Notes under the pieces: model-generated | What the model saw: the letters and a program-made list of their open reading frames with translations, nothing else | Told to the model about the DNA's origin: nothing | Databases searched by the model: none | In this document: one piece after another, positions 1 through 7,890 of the stretch | Layout of the letters: each line of letters begins with the position of its first letter | Position numbering within the stretch: the first letter of the stretch is position 1 | Made by a program: the position numbers and the translations under genes | Origin: Promicromonospora umidemergens | GTDB taxonomy: Bacteria; Actinomycetota; Actinomycetes; Actinomycetales; Cellulomonadaceae | Direction: 5' to 3' | Length of the DNA stretch: 64,000 bases | NCBI RefSeq assembly: GCF_024171995.1 | Contig: NZ_JAMTCT010000015.1 | Span: 1-64,000 of the forward strand

Positions 1-168
1 TTCTCACGCGCTACCTGCGCGATAGTGCGTGAGCTCCGGATCACTTCCTGGACGCACGCGTCCCTGAACTCCGGTGAATACTTCTGTTCCGCCAACGGGC
101 CATTCCTTCCAGTCAATCCCAAGAATTATATCTTGGGGCCAACTGTCCGAGAACCGTAGGGCGCCTCA
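1..168 (-). mobile_element. IS3-family element end with 5' part of transposase OrfA (cut by window edge)
   Basis: On the minus strand a frame opens at TTG (position 95) and runs off the window start. It begins MAEQKYSPEFRDA and continues with a helix-turn-helix-like stretch containing SSRTIAQVARE. This is the usual start of IS3-family OrfA (HTH_Tnp_1), which binds the element ends and is joined to OrfB by programmed frameshifting. Upstream lies a 5' leader with CGGACAGTTGGCCCC, typical of the element end. The outer boundary is probably near 168, where the neighbouring GIY-YIG frame stops in TGA that could be the terminal TG of the element. The family is fairly sure; the exact end is inferred because the other end lies outside the window. 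Confidence 0.65.
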
Positions 169-498
169 TCCCAGTTCGGGCGCCAACAGCGAGCCGAGCG
201 TCAAACGCAAGGTCGAACCCGAGGCGTTGCCGCGGTAGTGGTTGTGTATGCGCTTCCGTAGGTTCTGGTTGCTTGGTCGGTTGTCGCTGCGCCGGGGCTC
301 ACGCGGCGCGATCCCGACATAGAGGAGGCGCCCGAACTCCGTCTCTTGCGTCCCCTTAAGAGGCATGCCAGGCAGTGCGACATCGAAATGCCAGGCGTAG
401 ATTCCGGACGCTGCTGGCACCGGAGATGGTCGGCTCAGCACATCGGAGCGAGTTGTCAGATGGTTCGGCTGCAAGAGGGCGGCGCGCGACTCGGGCAC
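166..498 (-). pseudogene. GIY-YIG nuclease family protein, 3'-truncated
   Basis: The 110-residue frame contains the paired motifs of a GIY-YIG fold: GIYAWHFD near residue 32, LLYVGIA near residue 58 and a following basic helix NLRKRIHNHYRG. Actinobacterial members of this small family usually continue past GSLLAPELG into a further 40-60 residues. Here the frame stops exactly at that point, at the predicted edge of the IS3-like element, so the C-terminal part is lost. Stand-alone GIY-YIG proteins are endonucleases often found near defence or repair genes; activity of this remnant is doubtful. Confidence 0.65.
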
Positions 499-675
499 GG
501 GTTCGATCGTGCCAGGTCCTCATCTCGTGGAGAAGATCCATGCGTTTGACTCTGGACGAACTTAGGGGGCTTGGCACGTCGTGTCTGACGTCGTCGGCAC
601 CTGGCCGCATGGCGAACCTGAGCGCCTGCGCCTGGACTCACGAACCTCAGGTTTCGCAGCAAACTGCCAGAAACT
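499..675. other. Non-coding stretch upstream of GIY-YIG remnant
   Basis: No convincing coding signal is seen on either strand between the start of the GIY-YIG remnant and the membrane-protein pseudogene. Open frames here lack family resemblance and ribosome sites. Confidence 0.4.
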
Positions 676-1402
676 GTGGCCGACCCCACCTCACCCGACA
701 GGATGCTCACATGCCCATATCGAGCCCTTCGCCCAGCGCTGGTGAAACCGTCGGAAGAACGATCTACAGTGACCTCACGGTCACCTCAAACGCCAAGGAG
801 ATGTGGACGGCCGTTGGGAGGGGCGGCGCCTGACACGAGCCCCACCGTCACCGACTGGATCTCCGCCATAGGGACTGTGGGCGCCCTCGGTGTGGCAGTG
901 ATCATCCTGGCGTTCGACATCTACCGCCGGTGGGCAATGTGGCGGCGTGGTCAGGCGCAGGAGGTTACCGCGTGGCTCGCCCGACCGGAGAAGGATCCCG
1001 CAGCGCGAGTCGTCGCTGTACGTTGCGAACCCCAGTGGCGACCTGATCTATGAGGTCCAGGGCGTTTATGGCTCGAGGGACATCGGAACCCTGGGCGGAG
1101 CAGTGCCTCCTGGACGGATTGCGGAATTCGGCACTGACATCGTGCTGATTTGGAGAGTCCACCCGTGCGGCGTCCGATTCGTAGACGCGCGGGGACTCGG
1201 CTGGGAACGCAGTTCTTCCGGTCGCCTAAGGCGTCACCGCGACGCCGACATTACAGGTCTCTGGGCCTGGCGCAAGCAACAGGAACTGCGAGCCCGAGAG
1301 CGCGACTACGAGAAGTACAAGCGCGACCTCATCGCCAAGCATGCGGCAGACGAGGCTGCTGTAGCGGGCGACGGCGTATCGTCAGGCAACGACCACGCCT
1401 GA
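676..1402 (+). pseudogene. Small membrane protein with C-terminal charged helix, frameshifted
   Basis: One frame gives TVTDWISAIGTVGALGVAV and a transmembrane helix ending IYRRW, then an extracytoplasmic or cytoplasmic domain beginning AWLARPEKD. The homologous continuation SLYVANPSGDLIYEVQ lies in the next frame, so a one-base shift sits near 1010. The tail is a long charged helix (residues RARERDYEKYKRDL). Such proteins (one N-terminal membrane helix plus a VxNPSGxLIY beta domain) are common uncharacterised actinobacterial proteins. The true start is probably the TTG at 814 or another alternative codon just before the TVTDW segment rather than 676. Either a real pseudogene or a sequencing error; function unknown. 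Confidence 0.5.
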
Positions 1403-1421
1403 GGCTCTTCGGGAGGGCAGC

Positions 1422-2522
1422 GTGAACCCTGAGAACCTGCTGGACTGGAGCACGCTCGCCGAACGTGATTGGCCGACGCTGTTGGTTGGCAACGGCTTCT
1501 CCATCAACCTGTACCCCGGCTTTGGGTACAAGGAGCTTTACAAGCAGGCCGAACTCGGTGACGCAGTGAAGGTCTTCGAGGAACTGGAAACCACCAACTT
1601 CGAGGCCGTACTCGACGCGATTCATCACGCAGTGGTTGTCACCACAGCCACGAGCATCCCGGGAGAGTTCATCCAGGTCATCGAGACCATGTACGCAGGT
1701 GTTCGCGATGCACTTTTTGAGGCCGTCAACACCGGTCACGTCAAGTGGTACGAGATTGACGACGTGCGGGCTGAGGTCATCGTCGACGAACTCGCGGGTC
1801 ACCAGCTGGTCTTCGCGACGAACTACGACCTGACCACGTACTGGTCGCACATGAAGGTGAAGTCGCTTCGAGAGAACGCTAACCCGCGCCAGCCCGAACC
1901 GAAGATAAAGGACTGCTTCTATGGTTGGCCCGGCTACCAGTTCGTCGGCCGGGAAAAGGCCGACGGCGAATACCTCGACAAGGTGCCCGTCCTGTACCTC
2001 CATGGAGCGCTCCACCTGTGGAACGACGACACAACCGGCGTCGAGGGCAAATGGACGACCGCGGCGTCCAGCGCAGGGCTGCTTCACGTCAAGTCCCACT
2101 ACGGCCCGACTGAGTCGAAACAACCCCTATTCGTGAGTGAGGGGACGTCGAAGCAAAAGCTCCGGACGATCGCGCGGTCCACCTACCTGCGGTACTGCTA
2201 CGACAAGCTGTGGGACGACGATAGAGACACGGTCGTGTTTGGCCACTCGTTGAGCGATCCCGACAAGCACATCGTCGAAGCGCTCAACGAAGGAGAGCCG
2301 AAGACGATCGCAGTCTCGGTGTACCCAAGCGCGGCGCCCGGGGAGATCAAAGAGATGATCGGTCGCATCGAGCGTGGGCTGGGGAAGCACACGCTCCTGT
2401 TCTTCGACTCGACCACACACCCGCTGGGCAAGTCGGATCTCAGAATTACGCCGCTGGACCTCACCGCGCTGATGGCCTGGGTGAACAAGCAGCAGGCGAC
2501 GGGCACGCCAGAGCCAGCCTGA
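1422..2522 (+). CDS. DUF4917 family protein, SIR2-like
   Basis: 366 residues, starting at GTG preceded by GGGAGGG. The sequence carries a chain of motifs expected of the SIR2-like/DUF4917 fold: LLVGNGFSINL near residue 20 (nucleotide-binding glycine loop), VFATNYDLTTYW near 128, LYLHGALHLW near 190 and VFGHSLSDPDKHI near 272. SIR2-like proteins in this type of neighbourhood bind or degrade NAD and act as abortive-infection effectors. Whether DUF4917 members do so is inference from the shared motifs. The gene lies directly upstream of the EVE-like gene on the same strand and converges on the BREX operon, which supports a defence role. Confidence 0.75.
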   Translation: MNPENLLDWSTLAERDWPTLLVGNGFSINLYPGFGYKELYKQAELGDAVKVFEELETTNFEAVLDAIHHAVVVTTATSIPGEFIQVIETMYAGVRDALFEAVNTGHVKWYEIDDVRAEVIVDELAGHQLVFATNYDLTTYWSHMKVKSLRENANPRQPEPKIKDCFYGWPGYQFVGREKADGEYLDKVPVLYLHGALHLWNDDTTGVEGKWTTAASSAGLLHVKSHYGPTESKQPLFVSEGTSKQKLRTIARSTYLRYCYDKLWDDDRDTVVFGHSLSDPDKHIVEALNEGEPKTIAVSVYPSAAPGEIKEMIGRIERGLGKHTLLFFDSTTHPLGKSDLRITPLDLTALMAWVNKQQATGTPEPA

Positions 2523-2668
2523 ACGATGTCACGTGCCGACCACCGATTTCGGCCGCGGCGACGTCTGCAACGTTCAGGACGACTAAAGCACTCCGGACCG
2601 ACGGGCGTCCGCCCCCATTGGAGAGCCTCAAAGAGCCGCTTGGCGCACCAGCCTGGCAGGATTCGTGT

Positions 2669-3169
2669 ATGGCGTCCTCCTTCTTGCTCGTCATCAGCGA
2701 CCGCGAGGCCCTCGGCTGGATCCTCACCGAGGGCCGCACGGCATTCCCGAGCGCTCGCAGGTTGGAGGTCGCCGCGCTCGCGAAAGGCGACGAACTCTTC
2801 CTCTACACGACGCGCAGCTGCTTCAAGAACCCGACTCGCGACCGCGGTCGCGTGATCGGCATCGCCGACGTCGTGAGCCCGGTCGTGCGCCTCGACGAAC
2901 CAGTCCGCTTCGCTGGTCGGGACTTCCCCGTCGGGTGCGCCCTCCAGATAGGTCCGCTCGCCCCGTTTGGGCACGGCGTCGAGCTGGCTCCGCTGCTGAC
3001 GTCGCTTGCCGCCTTCGACCACACTGAGCGCGCATGGTCAATGAAGTTGCGCCGGCCGATGCTCCGGCTGCCCGACGGCGATACGCAACTGATTCGAGAC
3101 CGGCTCGCGACCGTTGCGACCGGCCTTGAGGGGGAGAGATACGTGCGCTGGTACCTGCCAGTGGCGTAG
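2669..3169 (+). CDS. EVE/PUA-like domain protein
   Basis: 166 residues from ATG at 2669 (the open frame extends back to 2618, but homology begins MASSFLLVISD). The pattern is that of EVE/PUA-like domains: an N-terminal FLLVISD strand, then LAKGDELFLYTT, then GRVIGIADVVSPV, followed by a C-terminal region of mixed strands and helices. EVE domains read modified bases in DNA or RNA and are frequently coupled to restriction or BREX-type loci. It is encoded convergently with brxL, 61 nt away, and follows the SIR2-like gene. The fold assignment is by pattern and moderately confident; the ligand is unknown. Confidence 0.55.
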   Translation: MASSFLLVISDREALGWILTEGRTAFPSARRLEVAALAKGDELFLYTTRSCFKNPTRDRGRVIGIADVVSPVVRLDEPVRFAGRDFPVGCALQIGPLAPFGHGVELAPLLTSLAAFDHTERAWSMKLRRPMLRLPDGDTQLIRDRLATVATGLEGERYVRWYLPVA

Positions 3170-3203
3170 CGTTCGTCTCCGACCACGGTGGTCGGGCCGG
3201 CAG

Positions 3204-3223
3204 GACGTCGCGATTGCGACGTC
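3204..3223. terminator. Probable bidirectional hairpin terminator
   Basis: GACGTCGC-GATT-GCGACGTC is a perfect 8-bp stem with a 4-nt loop in the 61-nt gap between the convergent EVE-like gene and brxL. A second short hairpin (GACCAC/GTGGTC) lies just before it at about 3180. There is no U tract, as is common in actinobacteria. Confidence 0.5.
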
Positions 3224-3230
3224 GGCTGGA

Positions 3231-5375
3231 CTACCGCCGAGTCAAGCCCTCGCCTTCGCGGAGGTACGTGATGCCGAAGCCCTTGAGCTGGCGGTACTTC
3301 TGGTACTTCGTAGCGAGGTCGAACGGGCTGTCGGCCATGCGCTGGAAGATGTCAAGCCCGCGGCCGAGCAGGATCTTCCAACCCGTGTCCGTCGTGATCG
3401 AGCGGTCGTGGATCGCCGTTGGCTCAACCAACTCGACGTCGAAGACGACGCCGAGCACGCCAGCGCTCTTCTTGATCTGCAGGAGATACTCCAACTGCTT
3501 CTGGATCTTCTCGGGACCGTCTTGGTTCTCGACCGTTACGAGTTTCAGGGCGACTTCGTCGGCCGGGTCCTTGCCACGGGCGATCCCCTCGATAAGTTCC
3601 ATTAGGTTCCGGGCCTGGTGGAACATGCGCACGTAAGGGTCGACTATCGTGACCCGCGCGGCGCCTCGCAGGTAAGGGCCGAGCAGCGAGTCGAACGAGA
3701 TGCCACGCTGGCCCTCTTTGTACTCCCGATGCCCCTGGAACAGCGCAGGCTCAGGCTCGGCGGGCTTGTCGGCGTCTGCGAGGTCGGTTGAAGCTGCACC
3801 ACCGCTGAGCGGATCGGTTTCAGTCGCCGGATCCTCCGGCTCTGTCTCCACTCCTCTGCGCCCGCGGTTGTAGTACGTCGGGTACTCGTCTTCCTCAAGT
3901 GTGGCTACACCGTGCCAACTGTCATCGTTGTCGAGGTAGCCGAACTTGACCTCGGCCATTGTGGTGTCGATGCGCAGGATCTGGTCCTTGACCCGCTTGC
4001 GGCCCTCGATGGCGAACCGCAGGATCTCTTCGATCTCATCCTTCGTGGCCTGGCCCTCCGGATAAAGGATCTTCATCAGGCCGGAGAAGGTCTTATGGAC
4101 CGCGTCCCTGTCACGCGTTGAGATGTCCGGCGACAGTGTGAACTGCTGCTGGTAGAGGTCGGAGTAGTCCTGTGAGCGCATCGACTTGAGGACTTCTGCG
4201 ATGTAGTCGACGACGAACCCGTAGCCGTTGGAGAACATCTCGCCGCGGATGATGTCGACTTCCCAGCCGGGGATGTAGTGGTGCAGGCGGTCGAGGTAGG
4301 CGGGGTCGTGGTAGGCCTCGGGCAGCTCGTCGAACAGGTCTGAGTTCTTGAGCATGTACGGCACGGTGTGCGAGGTGTTGCCGACGAAGACCATCGAGGC
4401 TTCGGCGCCGAGTGTCTCGACACCACGGGAGAATGACTTGTTCGCCATGTAGTTCTTCATGATGTCGACGAGCGCCTTGTCGGTGCGCTTCTTCTTGCCG
4501 GCGAACTCGTCGAATGCGACGACGTCCCAGTACCCGACGAGGCCGAGGCGCCCGTTCGAGTTGTTGACGAAGAGCTTGGGGACGGTGACTTCGCCACCGG
4601 AGATCAGCATCCCGTGGGGCGAGAACTCCGAGAAGATGTGGGACTTGCCGGTGCCCTTGGGGCCGAGCTCGACGAGGTTGTAGTTGCGCTCGACGAACGG
4701 GATGAGGCGTACGAGCTGGAAGAACTTCCCTCGCCTGCTAAACATCTCGGGGTTGAAGCCGATGGACTGCATGAGCAGGTCGATCCACTCGTCGGTGTTG
4801 AACCCGCGACGGGCCTCGAGGTACTGGTCGACGTCGAACTTTGACAGCTGGATGGGCTTGATCGAGCCGAGGATCCAGGGGACGAAGCGCTGGTCGTCGC
4901 TGTGGAGATACTCCATGTCGCAGATGCACCACACACCGCCGACAAGCAGCTTTGGATGGGCTGAGATGACCGGCGAGTCGACAATCACGCCCTTGATGCC
5001 GAGGTTGGCGAACTCGGCCTCGTAGACGTCGGCCTTCTCGTTGAGGGTGACGGTGACCTTGTCGATGACCCGGTGCCGACCGCGCTCCTTGATCGTCGAC
5101 TTGACCAGCTCGGACTCGCTGCGGTGCACGTAGTGCTCGGCGAGGATCTTGCGGACGGTGTCGATGCCAGCCTGGATAGTGGCTTCGTCGTCCGAGGCCG
5201 CGTACTGCCCGAGCAGGTACTCCAGGACGTACGTCGGCACGATCGCGTTTCCCTTGACGGCCTTGACCAGGTCCTTGCGGACGACGACGCCGGGGAACAG
5301 AAGGTTGATCTTGAAGTCGAGGTCGCTCTGCGGCAGCGCGCTCGGATCGGGCGTCTCGCTGTCGGTCTCGCTCAT
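3231..5375 (-). CDS. brxL: BREX system AAA+ protein BrxL with MIT_C-like C-terminus
   Basis: 714 residues, last gene of the BREX operon. BrxL is a ring-forming DNA-binding ATPase needed for phage exclusion. Walker A GPKGTGKSH is at residues 238-246 and Walker B VVAFDEFAG at 285-293, inside a region matching the BrxL/Lon-related N-terminal and AAA+ domains. After an acidic, low-complexity linker (about 515-555) comes a domain with YKEGQRGISFDSLLGPYL, VTIVDPYVR and a conserved IHDRSI segment. This resembles the MIT_C phospholipase-D-like domain, not the Lon S16 protease domain usually described for BrxL. The domain swap is inferred by eye. The start is 16 nt downstream of pglZ's stop. Complete and intact. 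Confidence 0.85.
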   Translation of the reverse strand: MSETDSETPDPSALPQSDLDFKINLLFPGVVVRKDLVKAVKGNAIVPTYVLEYLLGQYAASDDEATIQAGIDTVRKILAEHYVHRSESELVKSTIKERGRHRVIDKVTVTLNEKADVYEAEFANLGIKGVIVDSPVISAHPKLLVGGVWCICDMEYLHSDDQRFVPWILGSIKPIQLSKFDVDQYLEARRGFNTDEWIDLLMQSIGFNPEMFSRRGKFFQLVRLIPFVERNYNLVELGPKGTGKSHIFSEFSPHGMLISGGEVTVPKLFVNNSNGRLGLVGYWDVVAFDEFAGKKKRTDKALVDIMKNYMANKSFSRGVETLGAEASMVFVGNTSHTVPYMLKNSDLFDELPEAYHDPAYLDRLHHYIPGWEVDIIRGEMFSNGYGFVVDYIAEVLKSMRSQDYSDLYQQQFTLSPDISTRDRDAVHKTFSGLMKILYPEGQATKDEIEEILRFAIEGRKRVKDQILRIDTTMAEVKFGYLDNDDSWHGVATLEEDEYPTYYNRGRRGVETEPEDPATETDPLSGGAASTDLADADKPAEPEPALFQGHREYKEGQRGISFDSLLGPYLRGAARVTIVDPYVRMFHQARNLMELIEGIARGKDPADEVALKLVTVENQDGPEKIQKQLEYLLQIKKSAGVLGVVFDVELVEPTAIHDRSITTDTGWKILLGRGLDIFQRMADSPFDLATKYQKYRQLKGFGITYLREGEGLTRR

Positions 5376-5391
5376 CTCTGCTCTCTTCCCT

Positions 5392-7890
5392 TCAGAAGTC
5401 GAAGTCCGACGCGAACGAACGCTTCAGCGTATAGACGGCTTTGGCGAAGACCCGCCACTGGTTGGTGTTGGGGATCTGTTCTTCCAGGCGGAACTCGACG
5501 GCGCGGTTGTTGTAGTCGCTCGACTCCTGGCTGAGCAACATCCGGGCGCTCTGGTAGCGGTCGCGCTTTTCGGCTGAGGCTTGGTCGAAGGTCAGGCCGA
5601 CGAGGTTCGAGATCAGGGTTTCGCCGACGTAGAGCCCTGCCCGGAGCGTGCGTGGCTGGACCTTGTCACTGACTGGCTCGGTCTGGAACAGGCGAACGAC
5701 GACCTGTCCGGTGGTGATCTTGTCGGACTCCGGCCAGACCTCGACGTTGACGAGCCGAGTGTCACTCTTGCGCTTCTTGTTGACCGCTAGCACAGGAACG
5801 ACGATCTCCTGAAGCGTCGCCCCGCCGTGAACGAAACGTGAGCCTCCGCCGGCCAGTCGCAGGCGGTGGATCGACTTGGGAATCTGGACTTCCAGGTCGC
5901 TCTCGAGCCCGAGCTGGGCGGCATCGAAGGTGGTGAAGGAGTCGTCGAGCTTGATGCCATTGCCTAGCACGAAGCGCCTGTTGACGACCTTAATGTCGTC
6001 GCCCTGGGGCTGGGTCGACAAGAAGAACGTGTCAGCCAGAGCCTCGTCCTGGAAGAGGAAGCCGTGGTCAGCCGTGATGAAGATGTTGGTGGCATTGGCG
6101 CTGGCCAGCTTCTTCACCAGGTCGACGATGTCGCGCAGCGTGTCCTCGACGGCCTCGAAGACCTGGCGTTCGGTTCCGGGCTTGTCGCCGGTGGCGTCGA
6201 TCCGGTTGTGGTAGACGTACAGAACTCGGTTGGCCTTGTAGAGCTCGCGCCGCTCCTCGGCATTCAGGGCCTTGAAGTCCTCGGCCTGAATGGCCGACCC
6301 ACCCACCGCCTCCAGGATCTTGCCGCGGAGGGTGGTGTTGTTCGTCGGCTGCCCGTCGGCGAGCACGGTCTTGGCGTCAGTCGAGTGCTTGAGCGTCGAA
6401 TGCGGCAGCAGCGCCGCCATGCCGAGCTGGGTGTAGCTCGGAAGCACCCCGAGGACGGCCTCCAGGTTGGCATCGAAGCGGTCCTCCTGCCGGATGAGCG
6501 AGCCGAGCTCGTCGGCCACCTCGTAGCGCAGTGCGTCGGAGACGATGACCACGGCCTTCTTGTCGCCGTCGCGTACCAGCGGCTCGACGTAGCGGGAGTA
6601 GAAGGCGGTCTGGGAGCGAAGCACGGTCGAGCGCCATTTCTCGACATGGTCGACCTGCTGCTGCCAAACATTGCCCAACTCGTAGACGTACTTATTGGTG
6701 TAGCGCTTCTCGACCTGCTCGCGCAGAGCCTCCAGCGGCTTCGGGTACTCGGCCGTGCGCGCAGCGTAGACGAACTGTCGGTACAGCTGGTCGATGCGGA
6801 ACCACTCGCGCCGGTAGCGCTCTAGCCCGTCGTCGAATGACTGCATTCCCAGGTTCAGCGACACCAGTTCGCCCAACAGCTCGGAGGCGCTGGCAACGGC
6901 GGTGTAGAGCTGTTTGTAGCTGTCGATCCAGACACTGCTCTGCCGTGCCCGCACGACCTCAGCCACCTCGCGCGGGCTGACGGTCTGCTCGGCGACCGCC
7001 CGTGCTAGGTCGCTGATGATCTTCTGGTCGGTCTCCTCGAACAGGTCGACGGCCACCAGGTCGCGGAAGCTCGCATCCTCGATCTTCGACTTGTAGCCGA
7101 GGTCCCGGGCTGCCCGCTTGGCTAGCGCGGCCATGGCTTCCTGGCTGTGCCGGTCGTTGCGCAGGCTCGCGAAGTCAAGCTGGATGTTCTGCAGACCGCC
7201 CGGGCGGTCGGACTTGAAGCCCTCGATGGCTCTGCCGAAGGTCCACAGCACTAGGTCGTCGATGCTCGGCAAGGTGGACTCGTAGCCGTAGATGCGCGCC
7301 GCGCCTTGCCAGTAGAAGTCGTCAAGGCCGTAGTCGACAAGAGTGTCGAACTTGGCGTGCTGTCCCTTGGCGTTCTCTGTCAGGAGGGTGCGCGTGATCT
7401 CCAGCAGGCTGTGCGAGTCCTTGAGGCTAAGCACCACTGCGGTCATCTTGGCACGCAGATCAGTGGCGTCGTCCTCGGGGTTGAGGAGCACCTTGAGGCT
7501 CTGGACGCGCTTAGTGGCGTTGAAGAACTTCTCGTGAGCCTGGACGACCTCGTCGATGCCTTTGCCAGCCAGCCCGAGATCTTGTGCGACGAGGGCGGTG
7601 CGGTTGGCCGTGAAGACCCCGTAGGCCAGCTCCAAATCGAGCAGCCAGTTCCCAATTCCGCTCGGCACCGGACCGGAGCGATAGACGAGGAACTTGCCCT
7701 TCGGCTCGTCGTGCAGCAGCTGGTTCTTGATCCCGTACTCGTCGTTCGCTACGCGAATCGTCTGAATGCCCGGCAGGTCGAGACCGTCGAGATCCGCGGT
7801 GTATTGGCCGTCCGGGTCGTGCCAGAAGACGACCCGGCGGTCTTTGAACCACCGCAAGAGATGCGGGCGAACCGCATTGGCGTCACTCAT
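5392..7890 (-). CDS. pglZ: BREX-1 phosphatase-like protein PglZ (type A)
   Basis: About 832 residues. PglZ belongs to the alkaline-phosphatase/metalloenzyme superfamily and is essential for BREX. The metal-site motifs are visible: VIVSDALRYE (residues 452-461, numbering from the alternative start at 7902) and ITADHGFLFQDE (609-620). The N-terminal third, with RVVFWHDPDGQY and the YGLDDFYWQ segment, matches the type A subfamily. The ATG at 7890 overlaps the end of pglX by 8 nt and is preferred over the in-frame ATG at 7902. Both give the same product apart from four residues. No truncation. Confidence 0.9.
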   Translation of the reverse strand: MSDANAVRPHLLRWFKDRRVVFWHDPDGQYTADLDGLDLPGIQTIRVANDEYGIKNQLLHDEPKGKFLVYRSGPVPSGIGNWLLDLELAYGVFTANRTALVAQDLGLAGKGIDEVVQAHEKFFNATKRVQSLKVLLNPEDDATDLRAKMTAVVLSLKDSHSLLEITRTLLTENAKGQHAKFDTLVDYGLDDFYWQGAARIYGYESTLPSIDDLVLWTFGRAIEGFKSDRPGGLQNIQLDFASLRNDRHSQEAMAALAKRAARDLGYKSKIEDASFRDLVAVDLFEETDQKIISDLARAVAEQTVSPREVAEVVRARQSSVWIDSYKQLYTAVASASELLGELVSLNLGMQSFDDGLERYRREWFRIDQLYRQFVYAARTAEYPKPLEALREQVEKRYTNKYVYELGNVWQQQVDHVEKWRSTVLRSQTAFYSRYVEPLVRDGDKKAVVIVSDALRYEVADELGSLIRQEDRFDANLEAVLGVLPSYTQLGMAALLPHSTLKHSTDAKTVLADGQPTNNTTLRGKILEAVGGSAIQAEDFKALNAEERRELYKANRVLYVYHNRIDATGDKPGTERQVFEAVEDTLRDIVDLVKKLASANATNIFITADHGFLFQDEALADTFFLSTQPQGDDIKVVNRRFVLGNGIKLDDSFTTFDAAQLGLESDLEVQIPKSIHRLRLAGGGSRFVHGGATLQEIVVPVLAVNKKRKSDTRLVNVEVWPESDKITTGQVVVRLFQTEPVSDKVQPRTLRAGLYVGETLISNLVGLTFDQASAEKRDRYQSARMLLSQESSDYNNRAVEFRLEEQIPNTNQWRVFAKAVYTLKRSFASDFDF

